Of a stretch of DNA of 34,447 nt, positions 1 through 7,170 are shown piece after piece (the first letter of the stretch is position 1; every line of letters begins with the position of its first letter). The stretch lies in the NCBI GenBank assembly GCA_026395175.1, contig JAPLZF010000018.1:1-34447 (forward strand), in the 5' to 3' direction. This DNA is from Candidatus Staskawiczbacteria bacterium (GTDB taxonomy: Bacteria; Patescibacteriota; Minisyncoccia; Minisyncoccales; Staskawiczbacteraceae). Made by a program: the position numbers and the translations under genes. The notes beneath the pieces were generated by a model, which had not been told where the DNA came from, searched no databases, and saw only the letters and a program-made list of their open reading frames with translations.

Positions 1-1041
1 GGAGAACAAGAAAGAATCTCTCGAATTTTAAGAATGCACGCAGACGAAAGGCAAGAATTGGATATTATTTATGCAGGAGAAATTGGAGCAACCGTGGGTT
101 TGAAAGCCACAAGCACAGGTCATACGCTTTGCGCAAAAGAAGCTCCGGTAATTTTGGAAAAAATTGTATTTCCAGAGCCGGTTATTGGAATTAGAGTTGA
201 ACCAAAAACAAAAGCTGACCAGGAAAAACTTATTATGTCTATTAGGAAGCTTACCGAAGAAGACCCAACATTTAGAATTAAAGAAGACCAGGAAACCGGA
301 GAAACAATTATTTCTGGCATGGGAGAATTGCACTTAGATATTATTGCAGACAGGCTTAGAAGAGAGTTCCACGTTGAGGCAAATTACGGCAGGCCTCAAG
401 TGGCTTACAAAGAAACAATTACACAGGAAGCCGAAGGTGAGGAAAAATATGTCAGGCAGTCTGGAGGAAAAGGACAATATGGCCACGTTTTATTAAGAGT
501 TGCTCCAAAAGAAAGAGGAGCCGGCTTTGAATTTGTTGACGAAATTAAAGGAGGGGCAATTCCAAAAGAATTTATTAAGCCAACAGAAAAAGGGGTTGTG
601 GAAGCAATGGACAAAGGAGTTGTTGCCGGTTATCCCATGGTTGACGTTGAAGTTACTCTTTACGACGGAAGCTATCACGACGTTGATTCTTCAGAATTTG
701 CCTTTAAAATTGCAGGTTCTATGGCTTTTCAACAGGCAGCCAAAAAAGCAAAGCCGGTTATTTTAGAGCCAATAATGAAAATGGAAATTGTAACTCCCGA
801 AGACTTTTTTGGACAAGTTATTTCAGATATTTCTTCAAGAAGAGGACAAATTAAGGAAACTTCAGAAAGAGTTGGAATGAAAGTTATTGATGCTTTGGTG
901 CCATTGTCTGAAACATTTGGATATGTTACAGTATTGCGGTCATTAACCGAAGGCAGGGCATCGTCTACAATGGAATTTGACAAGTACGAACCGGTCCCGG
1001 CAAACATTGCCCAAGAAATAGTTGACGGAAAGAGAAAATAA
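1..1041 (+). CDS. fusA: Elongation factor G, 3' part (5' end outside window)
   Basis: EF-G is the GTPase that drives ribosomal translocation and, with RRF, ribosome recycling. The reading frame is open from base 1, so only the C-terminal 346 residues are present and the GTPase domain lies upstream. The visible part runs from domain II ([10 protein letters not shown], then an [11 protein letters not shown] segment) through domain III ([18 protein letters not shown]), domain IV ([10 protein letters not shown], with the [18 protein letters not shown] segment) and domain V ([23 protein letters not shown]). The C-terminus is of normal length. In most bacteria tuf follows directly; here about 1.5 kb of cassettes and a toxin-antitoxin pair intervene. 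The spacer after the stop resembles the tuf-rpsJ spacer. Family identity is certain; only the start is missing. Confidence 0.97.
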   Translation, partial: GEQERISRILRMHADERQELDIIYAGEIGATVGLKATSTGHTLCAKEAPVILEKIVFPEPVIGIRVEPKTKADQEKLIMSIRKLTEEDPTFRIKEDQETGETIISGMGELHLDIIADRLRREFHVEANYGRPQVAYKETITQEAEGEEKYVRQSGGKGQYGHVLLRVAPKERGAGFEFVDEIKGGAIPKEFIKPTEKGVVEAMDKGVVAGYPMVDVEVTLYDGSYHDVDSSEFAFKIAGSMAFQQAAKKAKPVILEPIMKMEIVTPEDFFGQVISDISSRRGQIKETSERVGMKVIDALVPLSETFGYVTVLRSLTEGRASSTMEFDKYEPVPANIAQEIVDGKRK

Positions 1042-1081
1042 GGGAGCGTAGCGAACACTTATGCTGAGCGAAGCGAAGTAT

Positions 1082-1134
1082 AAAAAAAGCGCCGCGTCCT
1101 GAAAGCTTCAGATGAAACTATCAGAATTTGGCGC
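1082..1134 (-). terminator. Intrinsic terminator of cassette 1
   Basis: On the minus strand a GCGCC...GGCGC stem with extra internal pairing is followed by a run of seven T (plus-strand A-run 1082-1088). It lies just past the stop of the 1161-1478 gene. The same outer sequence (GCGCCGCGTCC on one side, CAGAATTTGGCG on the other) recurs at 2061-2109 behind the second cassette. Confidence 0.75.
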
Positions 1135-1160
1135 ATATTGCAGATGGTCGTTGTGGGCGG

Positions 1161-1478
1161 TTATATGTGGTCTTCCTCGGGTAGCGGTCCAGATATGTCA
1201 GGGCTATCTGGAATTGGAAAAGCTCTAATCCCCGGTGACTCTGGCGGTTCGGGCAGGTCGGGAATTTCCCGTCTAAGTAGGTCTGCAGGTTCGTGAAGTA
1301 TGATTTCCCTATCTGTTTCTATGAAGAAATCATCTTGGTCGTTGGTGTAGTAGCAGCAAGCGCTTTCGGGTTTGTACAAGCCAAGTATCGTCGCTGCAAC
1401 CAGCTCGTTGATAGCTTCAACGATACCCATGCACTGCTGTTTATTGGTCTTTACCACTTTGTGAACACGAAAAACCAT
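1161..1478 (-). CDS. Cassette 1 hypothetical protein, small alpha/beta domain plus proline-rich acidic tail
   Basis: I do not recognise this 105-residue protein. The N-terminal ~60 residues look like a small beta-alpha-beta domain (strand VFRVHKVV, helix GIVEAINELVAATI, strand DDFFIETDREI). The tail is acidic and proline-rich (REIPDLPEPPESP) and probably disordered. The fold order and the REIP tail resemble the neighbouring 2144-2356 protein, so they may be distant paralogues. The ATG follows a strong Shine-Dalgarno (AAAGGAG, plus coordinates 1488-1494) at good spacing, unlike the core genes. The gene has its own promoter (1554-1580) and terminator (1082-1134) and is GC-richer than fusA and tuf. 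There is no signal peptide or membrane segment. The reading frame is well supported by the signals; the function is unknown. Confidence 0.72.
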   Translation of the reverse strand: MVFRVHKVVKTNKQQCMGIVEAINELVAATILGLYKPESACCYYTNDQDDFFIETDREIILHEPADLLRREIPDLPEPPESPGIRAFPIPDSPDISGPLPEEDHI

Positions 1479-1521
1479 GATGCGATTCTCCTTTCCGAGG
1501 AAAAAGTTTCCAACACACGGT

Positions 1522-1584
1522 CATCCGACACATTGTCAAACGACTAAGAATATAGTATAATTAAAATGTTTGTAAGTCAAGGTT
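1522..1584. repeat. 63-bp perfect direct repeat, copy 1 (cassette promoter/leader)
   Basis: This 63-bp block is identical to 2400-2462 and in the same orientation. It begins CATCCGACACATTG and ends GTAAGTCAAGGTT. On the minus strand it carries the -35, the -10 and the first part of the leader of the downstream small gene. The flanking sequence diverges at once on both sides, apart from a loosely similar ACACAC stretch. Confidence 0.97.
1554..1580 (-). promoter_or_regulatory. Promoter of cassette 1
   Basis: Reading the minus strand, TTGACT (plus 1575-1580) is followed 15 bases later by TATACT; TACTAT at 17 bases is an alternative -10. The leader to the ATG is about 70-75 bases. The -35 is one arm of an inverted repeat whose other arm is the -35 of the divergent hicBA promoter. 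Confidence 0.7.
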
Positions 1585-1585
1585 T

Positions 1586-1613
1586 TTGACTTTAAAGAAA
1601 AACATAATATAAT
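1586..1613 (+). promoter_or_regulatory. Promoter of hicBA
   Basis: TTGACT (1586-1591), a 16-base spacer and TATAAT (1608-1613). The hicB ATG lies only 11 bases beyond the -10, so the transcript would be almost leaderless. The element abuts the divergent cassette 1 promoter (AAGTCAA - GGTTT - TTGACTT). Confidence 0.7.
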
Positions 1614-1624
1614 ATAATAAAAAT

Positions 1625-1849
1625 ATGGTAAGAGAATTTACAGCAATATATAAAAAAAATAAGAAATGGTATTTAGGCTGGATTGAGGAAATTCCAGGAG
1701 TGAATACCCAAGGGAAAACTCTTAAGGAAACAAAAGAAAACTTAAAAGAGGCGCTTTTGCTTATTTTGGAAACTAATAAATTTTTAAATAAAAAAGAAAT
1801 ATTGAAAGGAAAAGTTATAAAAGAGCCGCTTTCTGTTTGCACCGAATAG
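1625..1849 (+). CDS. hicB: HicB-family antitoxin
   Basis: 74 residues with the HicB/UPF0150 pattern: FTAIYKKNKKWYLGWIEEIPGVNTQGKT followed by LKETKENLKEALLLILE, the partial RNase-H-like antitoxin fold. In type II HicAB systems HicB binds and neutralises the mRNA interferase HicA and usually represses the operon. There is no obvious C-terminal DNA-binding domain in this short form (residues after ~60 are KGKVIKEPLSVCTE), so any autorepression would need another mechanism. It is followed one base later by hicA. The order antitoxin-then-toxin is one of the two known arrangements. The ATG is only 11 bases from the -10 and has no Shine-Dalgarno, like the host core genes and unlike the flanking cassettes. 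Composition is AT-rich and host-like. Confidence 0.85.
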   Translation: MVREFTAIYKKNKKWYLGWIEEIPGVNTQGKTLKETKENLKEALLLILETNKFLNKKEILKGKVIKEPLSVCTE

Positions 1850-1850
1850 G

Positions 1851-2045
1851 ATGAAAAGAAGAAATTTTATAAAATATCTTTACGAAAATAAGTGTGTATT
1901 TGTAAGAGAGGGCGCCAAGCATAGCGTCTTTTTTAATCCGTTAGCCAGAAGATCTTCTACTGTGCCAAGGCACAATGAACTTGACGATGATTTAGCTAAA
2001 AAGATTTGTCAGGATTTAGGTATAAAAATAATAAATAGAAAATAA
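1851..2045 (+). CDS. hicA: HicA-family mRNA interferase toxin
   Basis: 64 residues matching the HicA double-stranded-RNA-binding-like fold: an N-terminal helix (RRNFIKYLYENKCVFVREG), the segment GAKHSVF with the catalytic-type His at residue 24, then TVPRH and a C-terminal helix ending DLAKKICQDLGI. Length is normal for the family. HicA cleaves mRNA and tmRNA when released from HicB. The start codon sits two bases after the hicB stop, so the pair is probably translationally coupled. The family usually has a Gly-Ser/Thr-His-His sequence around the catalytic His; here it is Gly-Ala-Lys-His-Ser, leaving one His, which should still be compatible with activity. Confidence 0.83.
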   Translation: MKRRNFIKYLYENKCVFVREGAKHSVFFNPLARRSSTVPRHNELDDDLAKKICQDLGIKIINRK

Positions 2046-2060
2046 ACTTTGAAAATTTGC

Positions 2061-2109
2061 AAAAAAAAGCGCCGCGTCCCGAAAATCAAAGATTTCCAGA
2101 ATTTGGCGT
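2061..2109 (-). terminator. Intrinsic terminator of cassette 2
   Basis: On the minus strand a CGCC...GGCG stem with an inner GGAAATC/GATTTTC pairing is followed by eight T (plus-strand A-run 2061-2068). Its ends match the terminator of cassette 1 (1082-1134). Confidence 0.75.
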
Positions 2110-2143
2110 ATGAGCGAGCCGAATCGCATGGTCACTGCATGGA

Positions 2144-2356
2144 TCAGCTTTTCTTCTTGGATCCATCCCACGGATCGGTTGGGTCTTGAAACGTTGGAGT
2201 TGTGGGCGATTCGGGAATTTCCCGCTCCATAATCAACCACCTGTCTTCCTTGATACAGACTACTCTCCATCCCTTGTCAGCGAATCCGTTAATAACATTC
2301 TTCATCAGGCTGCCACCGGTATGTTCTATATCTGCGACTTCGTATTCCCATTTCAT
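2144..2356 (-). CDS. Cassette 2 small protein, DUF4177-like, with proline-rich tail
   Basis: 70 residues. The N-terminal 46 (MKWEYEVADIEHTGG, helix LMKNVINGFADKGWRVV, strand RWLIMERE) resemble the DUF4177 pattern: a 'WEYKV' strand, an 'LN..G..GWELV' helix and a closing strand. This match is by eye. The tail REIPESPTTPTFQDPTDP is proline-rich and ends KKKS. The ATG is preceded by GAAAGGAGAA, a strong Shine-Dalgarno. The promoter and leader are a perfect 63-bp copy of those of cassette 1, and the terminator is a variant of the same element. The DNA encoding REIP contains the same 14-base stretch in both genes (1258-1271 and 2211-2224). Function unknown. Confidence 0.72.
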   Translation of the reverse strand: MKWEYEVADIEHTGGSLMKNVINGFADKGWRVVCIKEDRWLIMEREIPESPTTPTFQDPTDPWDGSKKKS

Positions 2357-2399
2357 GGCGCAGTTCTCCTTTCACAGAGAGAATACTTTCACACACTGC

Positions 2400-2462
2400 C
2401 ATCCGACACATTGTCAAACGACTAAGAATATAGTATAATTAAAATGTTTGTAAGTCAAGGTT
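2400..2462. repeat. 63-bp perfect direct repeat, copy 2 (cassette promoter/leader)
   Basis: Identical to 1522-1584. It drives the minus-strand 2144-2356 gene and abuts the tuf promoter region on the other side. Confidence 0.97.
2432..2458 (-). promoter_or_regulatory. Promoter of cassette 2
   Basis: Same boxes as cassette 1: TTGACT (plus 2453-2458), 15 bases, TATACT (plus 2432-2437), or TACTAT at 17 bases. Confidence 0.7.
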
Positions 2463-2474
2463 GCGTCAACATGC

Positions 2475-2503
2475 TTGACTATTGTAAAATAATAATATAA
2501 TAT
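2475..2503 (+). promoter_or_regulatory. Promoter of tuf and probably the S10/spc block
   Basis: TTGACT (2475-2480), then an A/T-rich stretch with TATAAT at 15 bases (2496-2501) or TAATAT at 17 bases (2498-2503). It gives tuf a promoter separate from fusA, as needed once the inserted cassettes and their terminators separate the two genes. Confidence 0.55.
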
Positions 2504-2545
2504 AAAAAGAGTATTAATAAAATTAAAAAATAATTTTAAAAAAAA

Positions 2546-3742
2546 ATGGCAACAGAAAAATTTGAGAGGTCTAAACCTCACGTAAACGTTGGTACCATTG
2601 GTCACGTTGATCATGGAAAAACCACATTGTCCGCCGCAATTATGAAAATAACAAAAATGCGCGGTTTTAAGGGCTCTGACAAAGATGTAAATCAAATTGA
2701 CGCTTCACCAGAAGAAAAAGCAAGAGGAGTAACGATTTCTATTACACATTTGGAATATGAAACAGCAAAAAGGCACTATGCTTTAATTGACTGCCCGGGT
2801 CACGCTGACTACATCAAAAACATGATTACGGGAGCTGCTCAAATGGACGGAGGAATTTTATTGGTTTCTGCTCCAGACGGACCTATGCCTCAAACAAAAG
2901 AGCACATTTTGCTGGCCAGACAAGTAGGTTTGCCATCATTGGTTGTGTTTATGAATAAATGTGATATGGTTGACGACCCAGAAATTTTGGACTTAGTTGA
3001 ATCAGAAGTTAGAGAACTTTTAAAGAAAAATGGTTATCCAGGAGACGAAACTCCTATTATAAGAGGTTCTGCCACAGAAGCATTAAAAACATCTTCAATT
3101 GACGACGCAGCAGCAAAACCAATTGTTGAATTATTGGATGCAGTTGACAATTATGTTCCAGAGCCAGTTAGAGAATTGGACAAGCCATTTTCTATGGCAA
3201 TTGAAGACGTGTTTTCAATTGAAGGAAGAGGAACAGTGGCTACAGGAAGAATTTCAAGAGGAGTTATTAAGCCAAATGACGAAGTTGAAATAATTGGTAT
3301 CAGGCCAACACAAAAAACAGTTGTTGTATCGGTTGAAATGTTCCAAAAATCTTTAGACCAAGGAAACGCCGGAGACAACGTTGGAATTTTGTTAAGAGGC
3401 TTGAAAAAGGAAGATGTTGAAAGAGGACAGGTTATTTGCAAGCCAGGCTCTATCAATCCACATACAGAATTTGAGGCAGAAGTTTATGTCTTGTCAAAAG
3501 ATGAAGGCGGACGACATACGCCATTTTTCTCCGGCTACAAACCGCAGTTATACATTGGAACTTCAGATATTACCGGCGACGTAACTTTGGCAGAAGGTAC
3601 AGAAATGGTAATGCCGGGAGATACAGCCACTTTGAAAGTTAAATTGATTGTGCCTGTTGCTTTGGAAGAAAAAGGCAAGTTTGCCATTAGAGAAGGTGGA
3701 AAAACAGTCGGTTCTGGAGTTGTAATAAAGATTATTAAGTAA
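2546..3742 (+). CDS. tuf: Elongation factor Tu
   Basis: 398 residues, full length. EF-Tu delivers aminoacyl-tRNA to the ribosomal A site in the GTP form. The GTPase motifs are intact: GHVDHGKT at 19-26, the switch I threonine in RGVTIS (T63), DCPGH at 82-86 and NKCD at 137-140. Domains 2 and 3 follow, ending with [15 protein letters not shown]. The ATG follows an A-run with no Shine-Dalgarno. The 19-base spacer to rpsJ (GGGAGCAACAGCGACACTT) resembles the spacer behind fusA. The gene likely heads one long transcription unit reaching secY. Arginine is almost always AGA, the host signature that contrasts with the cassettes. Confidence 0.98.
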   Translation: MATEKFERSKPHVNVGTIGHVDHGKTTLSAAIMKITKMRGFKGSDKDVNQIDASPEEKARGVTISITHLEYETAKRHYALIDCPGHADYIKNMITGAAQMDGGILLVSAPDGPMPQTKEHILLARQVGLPSLVVFMNKCDMVDDPEILDLVESEVRELLKKNGYPGDETPIIRGSATEALKTSSIDDAAAKPIVELLDAVDNYVPEPVRELDKPFSMAIEDVFSIEGRGTVATGRISRGVIKPNDEVEIIGIRPTQKTVVVSVEMFQKSLDQGNAGDNVGILLRGLKKEDVERGQVICKPGSINPHTEFEAEVYVLSKDEGGRHTPFFSGYKPQLYIGTSDITGDVTLAEGTEMVMPGDTATLKVKLIVPVALEEKGKFAIREGGKTVGSGVVIKIIK

Positions 3743-3761
3743 GGGAGCAACAGCGACACTT

Positions 3762-4142
3762 ATGCCTGCAACAAAAAAACCAATCACTGCTGTCAAAAAA
3801 AAGGTTGTCAAGAAAGCAGAAAAGCCTGAAATTACAGTTGGGCTTAAGCTTAGAATAAAACTCAAAGCTTACGACCACAAAATAATTGATAATTCTGCCC
3901 GCCAGATAATTGACATTGCAAACAGGTTTGGAGCAGAAGTTTTGGGTCCTGTGCCATTGCCAACAGAAATTCTGAAATACACTGTAAACCGTTCATCCTT
4001 TGTGCACAAAAACGCAAGAGAACAATTTGAAATGCGGGTTCACAAAAGGATTATTGATATCTTAAACCCAAACCAGGAAATCATAGAATCCTTGAGAGAC
4101 CTAAATTTGCCTTCAGGCGTTGACATTACAATAAAAATTTAG
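3762..4142 (+). CDS. rpsJ: Ribosomal protein S10 with N-terminal lysine-rich extension
   Basis: 126 residues, about 25 more than usual. Residues 1-25 are a basic extension ([21 protein letters not shown]); the S10 fold then begins at [21 protein letters not shown], with GPVPLPTE and the end segment [12 protein letters not shown]10 is a small-subunit head protein and, as NusE, a partner of NusB in antitermination. The ATG follows the tuf spacer directly. Downstream is a 135-base leader-like interval before rplC, the longest gap in the block. Identity is clear; the role of the extension is unknown. Confidence 0.97.
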   Translation: MPATKKPITAVKKKVVKKAEKPEITVGLKLRIKLKAYDHKIIDNSARQIIDIANRFGAEVLGPVPLPTEILKYTVNRSSFVHKNAREQFEMRVHKRIIDILNPNQEIIESLRDLNLPSGVDITIKI

Positions 4143-4184
4143 TAAGCTAATTCATTAGGCGTAAAAGTCTAAAAAGCGCGATAG

Positions 4185-4267
4185 TTAACTTCCCAGCCTA
4201 AAGCTAAAGCATTATGGCGGGTAACAACATTGCTATGCGCTGGGCAAATAGCCCAGCTTTTAGTTAA
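4185..4267 (+). promoter_or_regulatory. Structured mRNA leader between rpsJ and rplC
   Basis: The interval contains a hairpin GCTGGGC - AAATA - GCCCAGC (4239-4257) followed by TTTTA. The left arm can pair alternatively with CCCAGC at 4192-4197, and TTAACT (4185-4190) can close with AGTTAA (4262-4267). This gives mutually exclusive structures, typical of r-protein autoregulatory leaders or attenuators. Which protein would bind is unknown. Confidence 0.45.
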
Positions 4268-4277
4268 TAAATGTAGT

Positions 4278-4874
4278 ATGAAATTTATATTAGGCCACAA
4301 ATTAGGAATGTCCCAAATGTTTGATAAAAATGGAAAGCTGACACCTGTCACTTTAATTTCAGTTGGGCCTTGCTATATTTTGCAGAAAAAGGGAAAAGAG
4401 AAAGAAGGATACGATGCAATTCAAATTGGTTTCAAAAAAATAGAAAAGAAAAACAAAATTGGGAAATCGATGAAAGGAAAGGAATATAAATTTATAAAAG
4501 AATATAGAATAGAAGGCGATGATCCATTAAGCGTTGGAGACGAAATAAACGCTTCAATTTTTGAAGAAGGAGAAAGGGTTAAGGTTTCCGGAATATCAAA
4601 AGGAAAAGGATTTCAGGGCGGAATAAAAAAACATGGAATGCATGGAAGAAATGCAACCCACGGCGTAAAACACGAAGAAAGAAATATTGGTTCTACCGGT
4701 TCAAGGTTTCCTCAGCACGTTATAAAGGGAAGAAAAATGCCCGGCAGAATGGGGTATGAGAGAACTAGCGTTAAAGGATTGAAAATAATGAAAGTTGATA
4801 AAGAAAACAATTTATTGGTAATTAAAGGCGCGGTTCCAGGAACAGAAAGGACATTATTAGAAATTAGAAATTAA
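4278..4874 (+). CDS. rplC: Ribosomal protein L3
   Basis: 198 residues starting MKFILGHKLGMSQMF, the canonical L3 N-terminus. An upstream in-frame ATG at 4230 would add 16 residues that lie inside the leader hairpin, so 4278 is chosen. The segment FQGGIKKHGMHG and the following GSTGSRFPQHVIKGRKMPGR match the L3 loop that reaches the peptidyl transferase centre. L3 is an early assembly protein of the large subunit. The gene ends one base before rplD. Length is near the family norm of ~210. Confidence 0.96.
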   Translation: MKFILGHKLGMSQMFDKNGKLTPVTLISVGPCYILQKKGKEKEGYDAIQIGFKKIEKKNKIGKSMKGKEYKFIKEYRIEGDDPLSVGDEINASIFEEGERVKVSGISKGKGFQGGIKKHGMHGRNATHGVKHEERNIGSTGSRFPQHVIKGRKMPGRMGYERTSVKGLKIMKVDKENNLLVIKGAVPGTERTLLEIRN

Positions 4875-4875
4875 T

Positions 4876-5505
4876 ATGAAAGCTGATATTTACAACCAGG
4901 AAGGTAAAAAGCTGGAATCAATAACCCTGCCAAAGGAAATTTTTGACGTAAAATTCAATGCTGATTTGGTTCACCAAATTATGGTTACCTTATCAGCCAA
5001 CAAAAGGCAAATCTCAGCTCATGCTAAAATGAGAGGAGAAGTAAGGGGCGGAGGAATAAAGCCACGACCACAGAAAGGTTCAGGAAGATCCAGACACGGC
5101 TCTATTCGTTCACCAATATGGAAAGGCGGAGGAGTTACTCACGGCCCAAGAAATGACAGAATTTTTGCAAAAGAAATGCCAAAGAAAATGAGAAGAAAGG
5201 CATTGCTTATGGTTTTGTCTGAAAAAGCAAGAAACAGCCAGTTGGTTATTTTAGATAAAATTGAATTAGCAAATGGAAAAACAAAAGAAATGGCAAAAGC
5301 TTTGAAAGCCCTGCCATGTGGCAAAGACCGAACATTAATTGCATTGCCAAATTACGACAAAAAGACATTTTTGGCAGCAAGAAACATAAAGAAAACAACA
5401 ATTAACGACGCAAGAAATTTAAATGTTTTGGATTTGCTAAACAGCAAATATTTGTTACTGACAAAAGAAAGCATAAAAACAATTGAAAGCACATTTGTGA
5501 AGTAA
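4876..5505 (+). CDS. rplD: Ribosomal protein L4
   Basis: 209 residues, normal length. The long extended loop carries the basic stretch GEVRGGGIKPRPQKGSGRSR and the segment RSPIWKGGGVTHGP, which lines the exit tunnel in known L4 structures. The globular part follows (KMRRKALLMVLSEKARN...). In gammaproteobacteria L4 represses its own S10 operon through the leader. A structured interval lies just upstream of rplC here, but no direct evidence links it to L4. There is one-base spacing to both neighbours. Confidence 0.96.
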   Translation: MKADIYNQEGKKLESITLPKEIFDVKFNADLVHQIMVTLSANKRQISAHAKMRGEVRGGGIKPRPQKGSGRSRHGSIRSPIWKGGGVTHGPRNDRIFAKEMPKKMRRKALLMVLSEKARNSQLVILDKIELANGKTKEMAKALKALPCGKDRTLIALPNYDKKTFLAARNIKKTTINDARNLNVLDLLNSKYLLLTKESIKTIESTFVK

Positions 5506-5506
5506 C

Positions 5507-5944
5507 ATGACAGCCTTATTAGATTTTTTAAAAAATAAAGAACAAGCCCAGAAATCAAAAAAAGCCGCAAAGAAGCCGGTAAAAGTTTCAGATGTAAAGA
5601 AAATTGAGAAAACAGAAATAGCTAAACCCGCTTCCGCCAAGGCTCCGGCGGGCAAAGCAAAAAGTGAAAAATTTTCATATGAAGCCATAAAACAGCCTCA
5701 TATATCGGAAAAAGCCAGTTATTTAGGCCAAATTGACCAATATATATTTGAAGTTTCACCAAATTATAACAAAAACGAAATTAAAAAATCAGTTGAAGGA
5801 ATTTACGGAGTTGATGTTTTGTCGGTAAATATTATAAAAATTCCGGCAAAAAAGAGAAGACTGGGAAGGACAGAAGGATTTAGAAAAGCCTACAAAAAAG
5901 CGATAGTAAAAATAAAGAACGGACAAAAAATAGAAATTTTGTAA
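5507..5944 (+). CDS. rplW: Ribosomal protein L23 with N-terminal extension containing a palindromic insert
   Basis: 145 residues; the L23 fold begins near residue 56 (YEAIKQPHISEKASYL) and ends VKIKNGQKIEIL. The first ~55 residues are a lysine/alanine-rich extension. Within it residues 41-51 (PASAKAPAGKA) are encoded by a GC-rich inverted repeat (5627-5652), unlike the AT-rich surroundings. L23 sits at the tunnel exit and docks SRP and trigger factor. The extension may be an exposed tail. There is one base between this gene and rplB. Confidence 0.95.
   Translation: MTALLDFLKNKEQAQKSKKAAKKPVKVSDVKKIEKTEIAKPASAKAPAGKAKSEKFSYEAIKQPHISEKASYLGQIDQYIFEVSPNYNKNEIKKSVEGIYGVDVLSVNIIKIPAKKRRLGRTEGFRKAYKKAIVKIKNGQKIEIL
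5627..5652. repeat. Intragenic palindromic element in rplW
   Basis: CCCGC and GCC arms pair with GGC and GCGGG across the centre AA, with a 4-by-4 internal loop. It is in frame, GC-rich, and encodes a low-complexity PASAKAPAG segment in the unstructured N-terminus. Confidence 0.75.
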
Positions 5945-5945
5945 C

Positions 5946-6773
5946 ATGAAAATATACAAGCCAACAACGCCATCAAGAAGGGGAATGACCGGAATAGACT
6001 TCTCACAGCTCTCAAAAAAGGGGCCAGAGAAAAGCCTTTTAAAATACGTCAGAAGGAATGCCGGCAGGTCGCCATCTACAGGCAGAATAACAGTCAGGCA
6101 CAAAGGCGGAGGAGTAAAACGATTATACAGAGTCATTGAATTTTCACAGACAAAAATTGATTCTTTGGCAAAAGTAATTGCTTTGGAATATGACCCAAAC
6201 AGAACAGCTTTTATTGCTTTAATAGAATACAAAGACGGGCAAAAGCAATATATTATTGCTCCTCAAAATTTGAAAATTGGCGAAGAAATTATTTTTGCTG
6301 AATCGGCCCCGCTAACTTCGGGAAACAGGATTAAATTAAAAAATATACCGGTTGGGACAGCAGTTTATAATATTGAATTGGAGGCTGGCAAAGGAGGAAA
6401 AATTGTAAGGTCAGCCGGAAGCTCAGCGCAAGTTTTAGCTTATGACGGAGATTACGTTAACTTAAAAATGCCGTCTTCTGAAGTCAGAAAATTCAAAGGA
6501 GAATGCTTTGCTTCAATTGGAATGGTTTCAAATCCGGAAAATAGATTTTATAGGATAGGAAAAGCCGGAAAATCAAGATTGAAAGGCAGAAGGCCACATG
6601 TTAGAGGTTCTGCAATGAATCCGGTTGACCATCCGCATGGAGGTGGAGAAGGCAGGCAGCCGATTGGATTGAAACATCCAAAAACTCCATGGGGTAAGCC
6701 GGCTTTAGGAGTAAAAACAAGAAACAATAAAAAATGGTCAAATAAATTAATTATAAGTAGACGAAAAAAATAG
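5946..6773 (+). CDS. rplB: Ribosomal protein L2
   Basis: 275 residues, normal length. L2 is required for subunit association and peptidyl transferase activity. The conserved C-terminal loop with the key histidine is present ([13 protein letters not shown]), as are the N-terminal [12 protein letters not shown] and the central [16 protein letters not shown] segments. It starts one base after rplW and ends one base before rpsS, in an uninterrupted S10-type order. Confidence 0.97.
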   Translation: MKIYKPTTPSRRGMTGIDFSQLSKKGPEKSLLKYVRRNAGRSPSTGRITVRHKGGGVKRLYRVIEFSQTKIDSLAKVIALEYDPNRTAFIALIEYKDGQKQYIIAPQNLKIGEEIIFAESAPLTSGNRIKLKNIPVGTAVYNIELEAGKGGKIVRSAGSSAQVLAYDGDYVNLKMPSSEVRKFKGECFASIGMVSNPENRFYRIGKAGKSRLKGRRPHVRGSAMNPVDHPHGGGEGRQPIGLKHPKTPWGKPALGVKTRNNKKWSNKLIISRRKK

Positions 6774-6774
6774 C

Positions 6775-7116
6775 ATGTCAAGAAGTTTAAAAAAAGGACC
6801 ATATATAGACGCAAAATTGCTTGAAAAGGTTTTAGCTTTAAGAAAAGACGAAAAGAAAATAATTAAAACCTGGGCAAGGCACTCTACAATTTCTCCGGAA
6901 ATGGTGGGACACACATTTGGCGTGCACAATGGAAAAGAGTTTGTTGCGGTTTATGCCACAGAAGATATGGTGGGACACAAATTGGGAGAATTTTCGCCGA
7001 CGACAAAATTTTCAAGGCACGGAGGAAAAATGCAAAGAGAAATTGAAGCAGGAGCCGAACAGAAAACAGCGGCAAAAATAGAAACACCGGCAGTAAAAAT
7101 ACCGGCTAAAAAGTAA
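6775..7116 (+). CDS. rpsS: Ribosomal protein S19 with C-terminal extension
   Basis: 113 residues against ~92 normally. The core starts [12 protein letters not shown] and contains [25 protein letters not shown] and [17 protein letters not shown], all diagnostic. The last ~20 residues ([19 protein letters not shown]) are a low-complexity extension. S19 binds 16S rRNA in the head with S13. It is followed by a 54-base spacer holding a hairpin element (7126-7149), a break from the one-base spacing upstream. Confidence 0.96.
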   Translation: MSRSLKKGPYIDAKLLEKVLALRKDEKKIIKTWARHSTISPEMVGHTFGVHNGKEFVAVYATEDMVGHKLGEFSPTTKFSRHGGKMQREIEAGAEQKTAAKIETPAVKIPAKK

Positions 7117-7125
7117 TTAAGGTAT

Positions 7126-7168
7126 ATCCCTCGCCTGCGGGCTCGGGATGAATTAACTTCGTAAATTC
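7126..7168 (+). repeat. Hairpin element upstream of rplV (family member 1)
   Basis: ATCCC - T - C - GCC TGCG GGC - CTC - GGGAT type hairpin (7126-7149), followed by a weaker TGAATT/AATTCA hairpin ending two bases before the rplV ATG. The same core recurs before rplO (12548-12567) and rplQ (23592-23615). Confidence 0.7.
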
Positions 7169-7170
7169 AC

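Noticed and set aside
1293-1547. Plus-strand open frame opposite cassette 1
   Set aside because: It has no ribosome-binding site, and the minus frame has promoter, Shine-Dalgarno and terminator. The same applies to the plus frames opposite cassette 2 (2186-2438).
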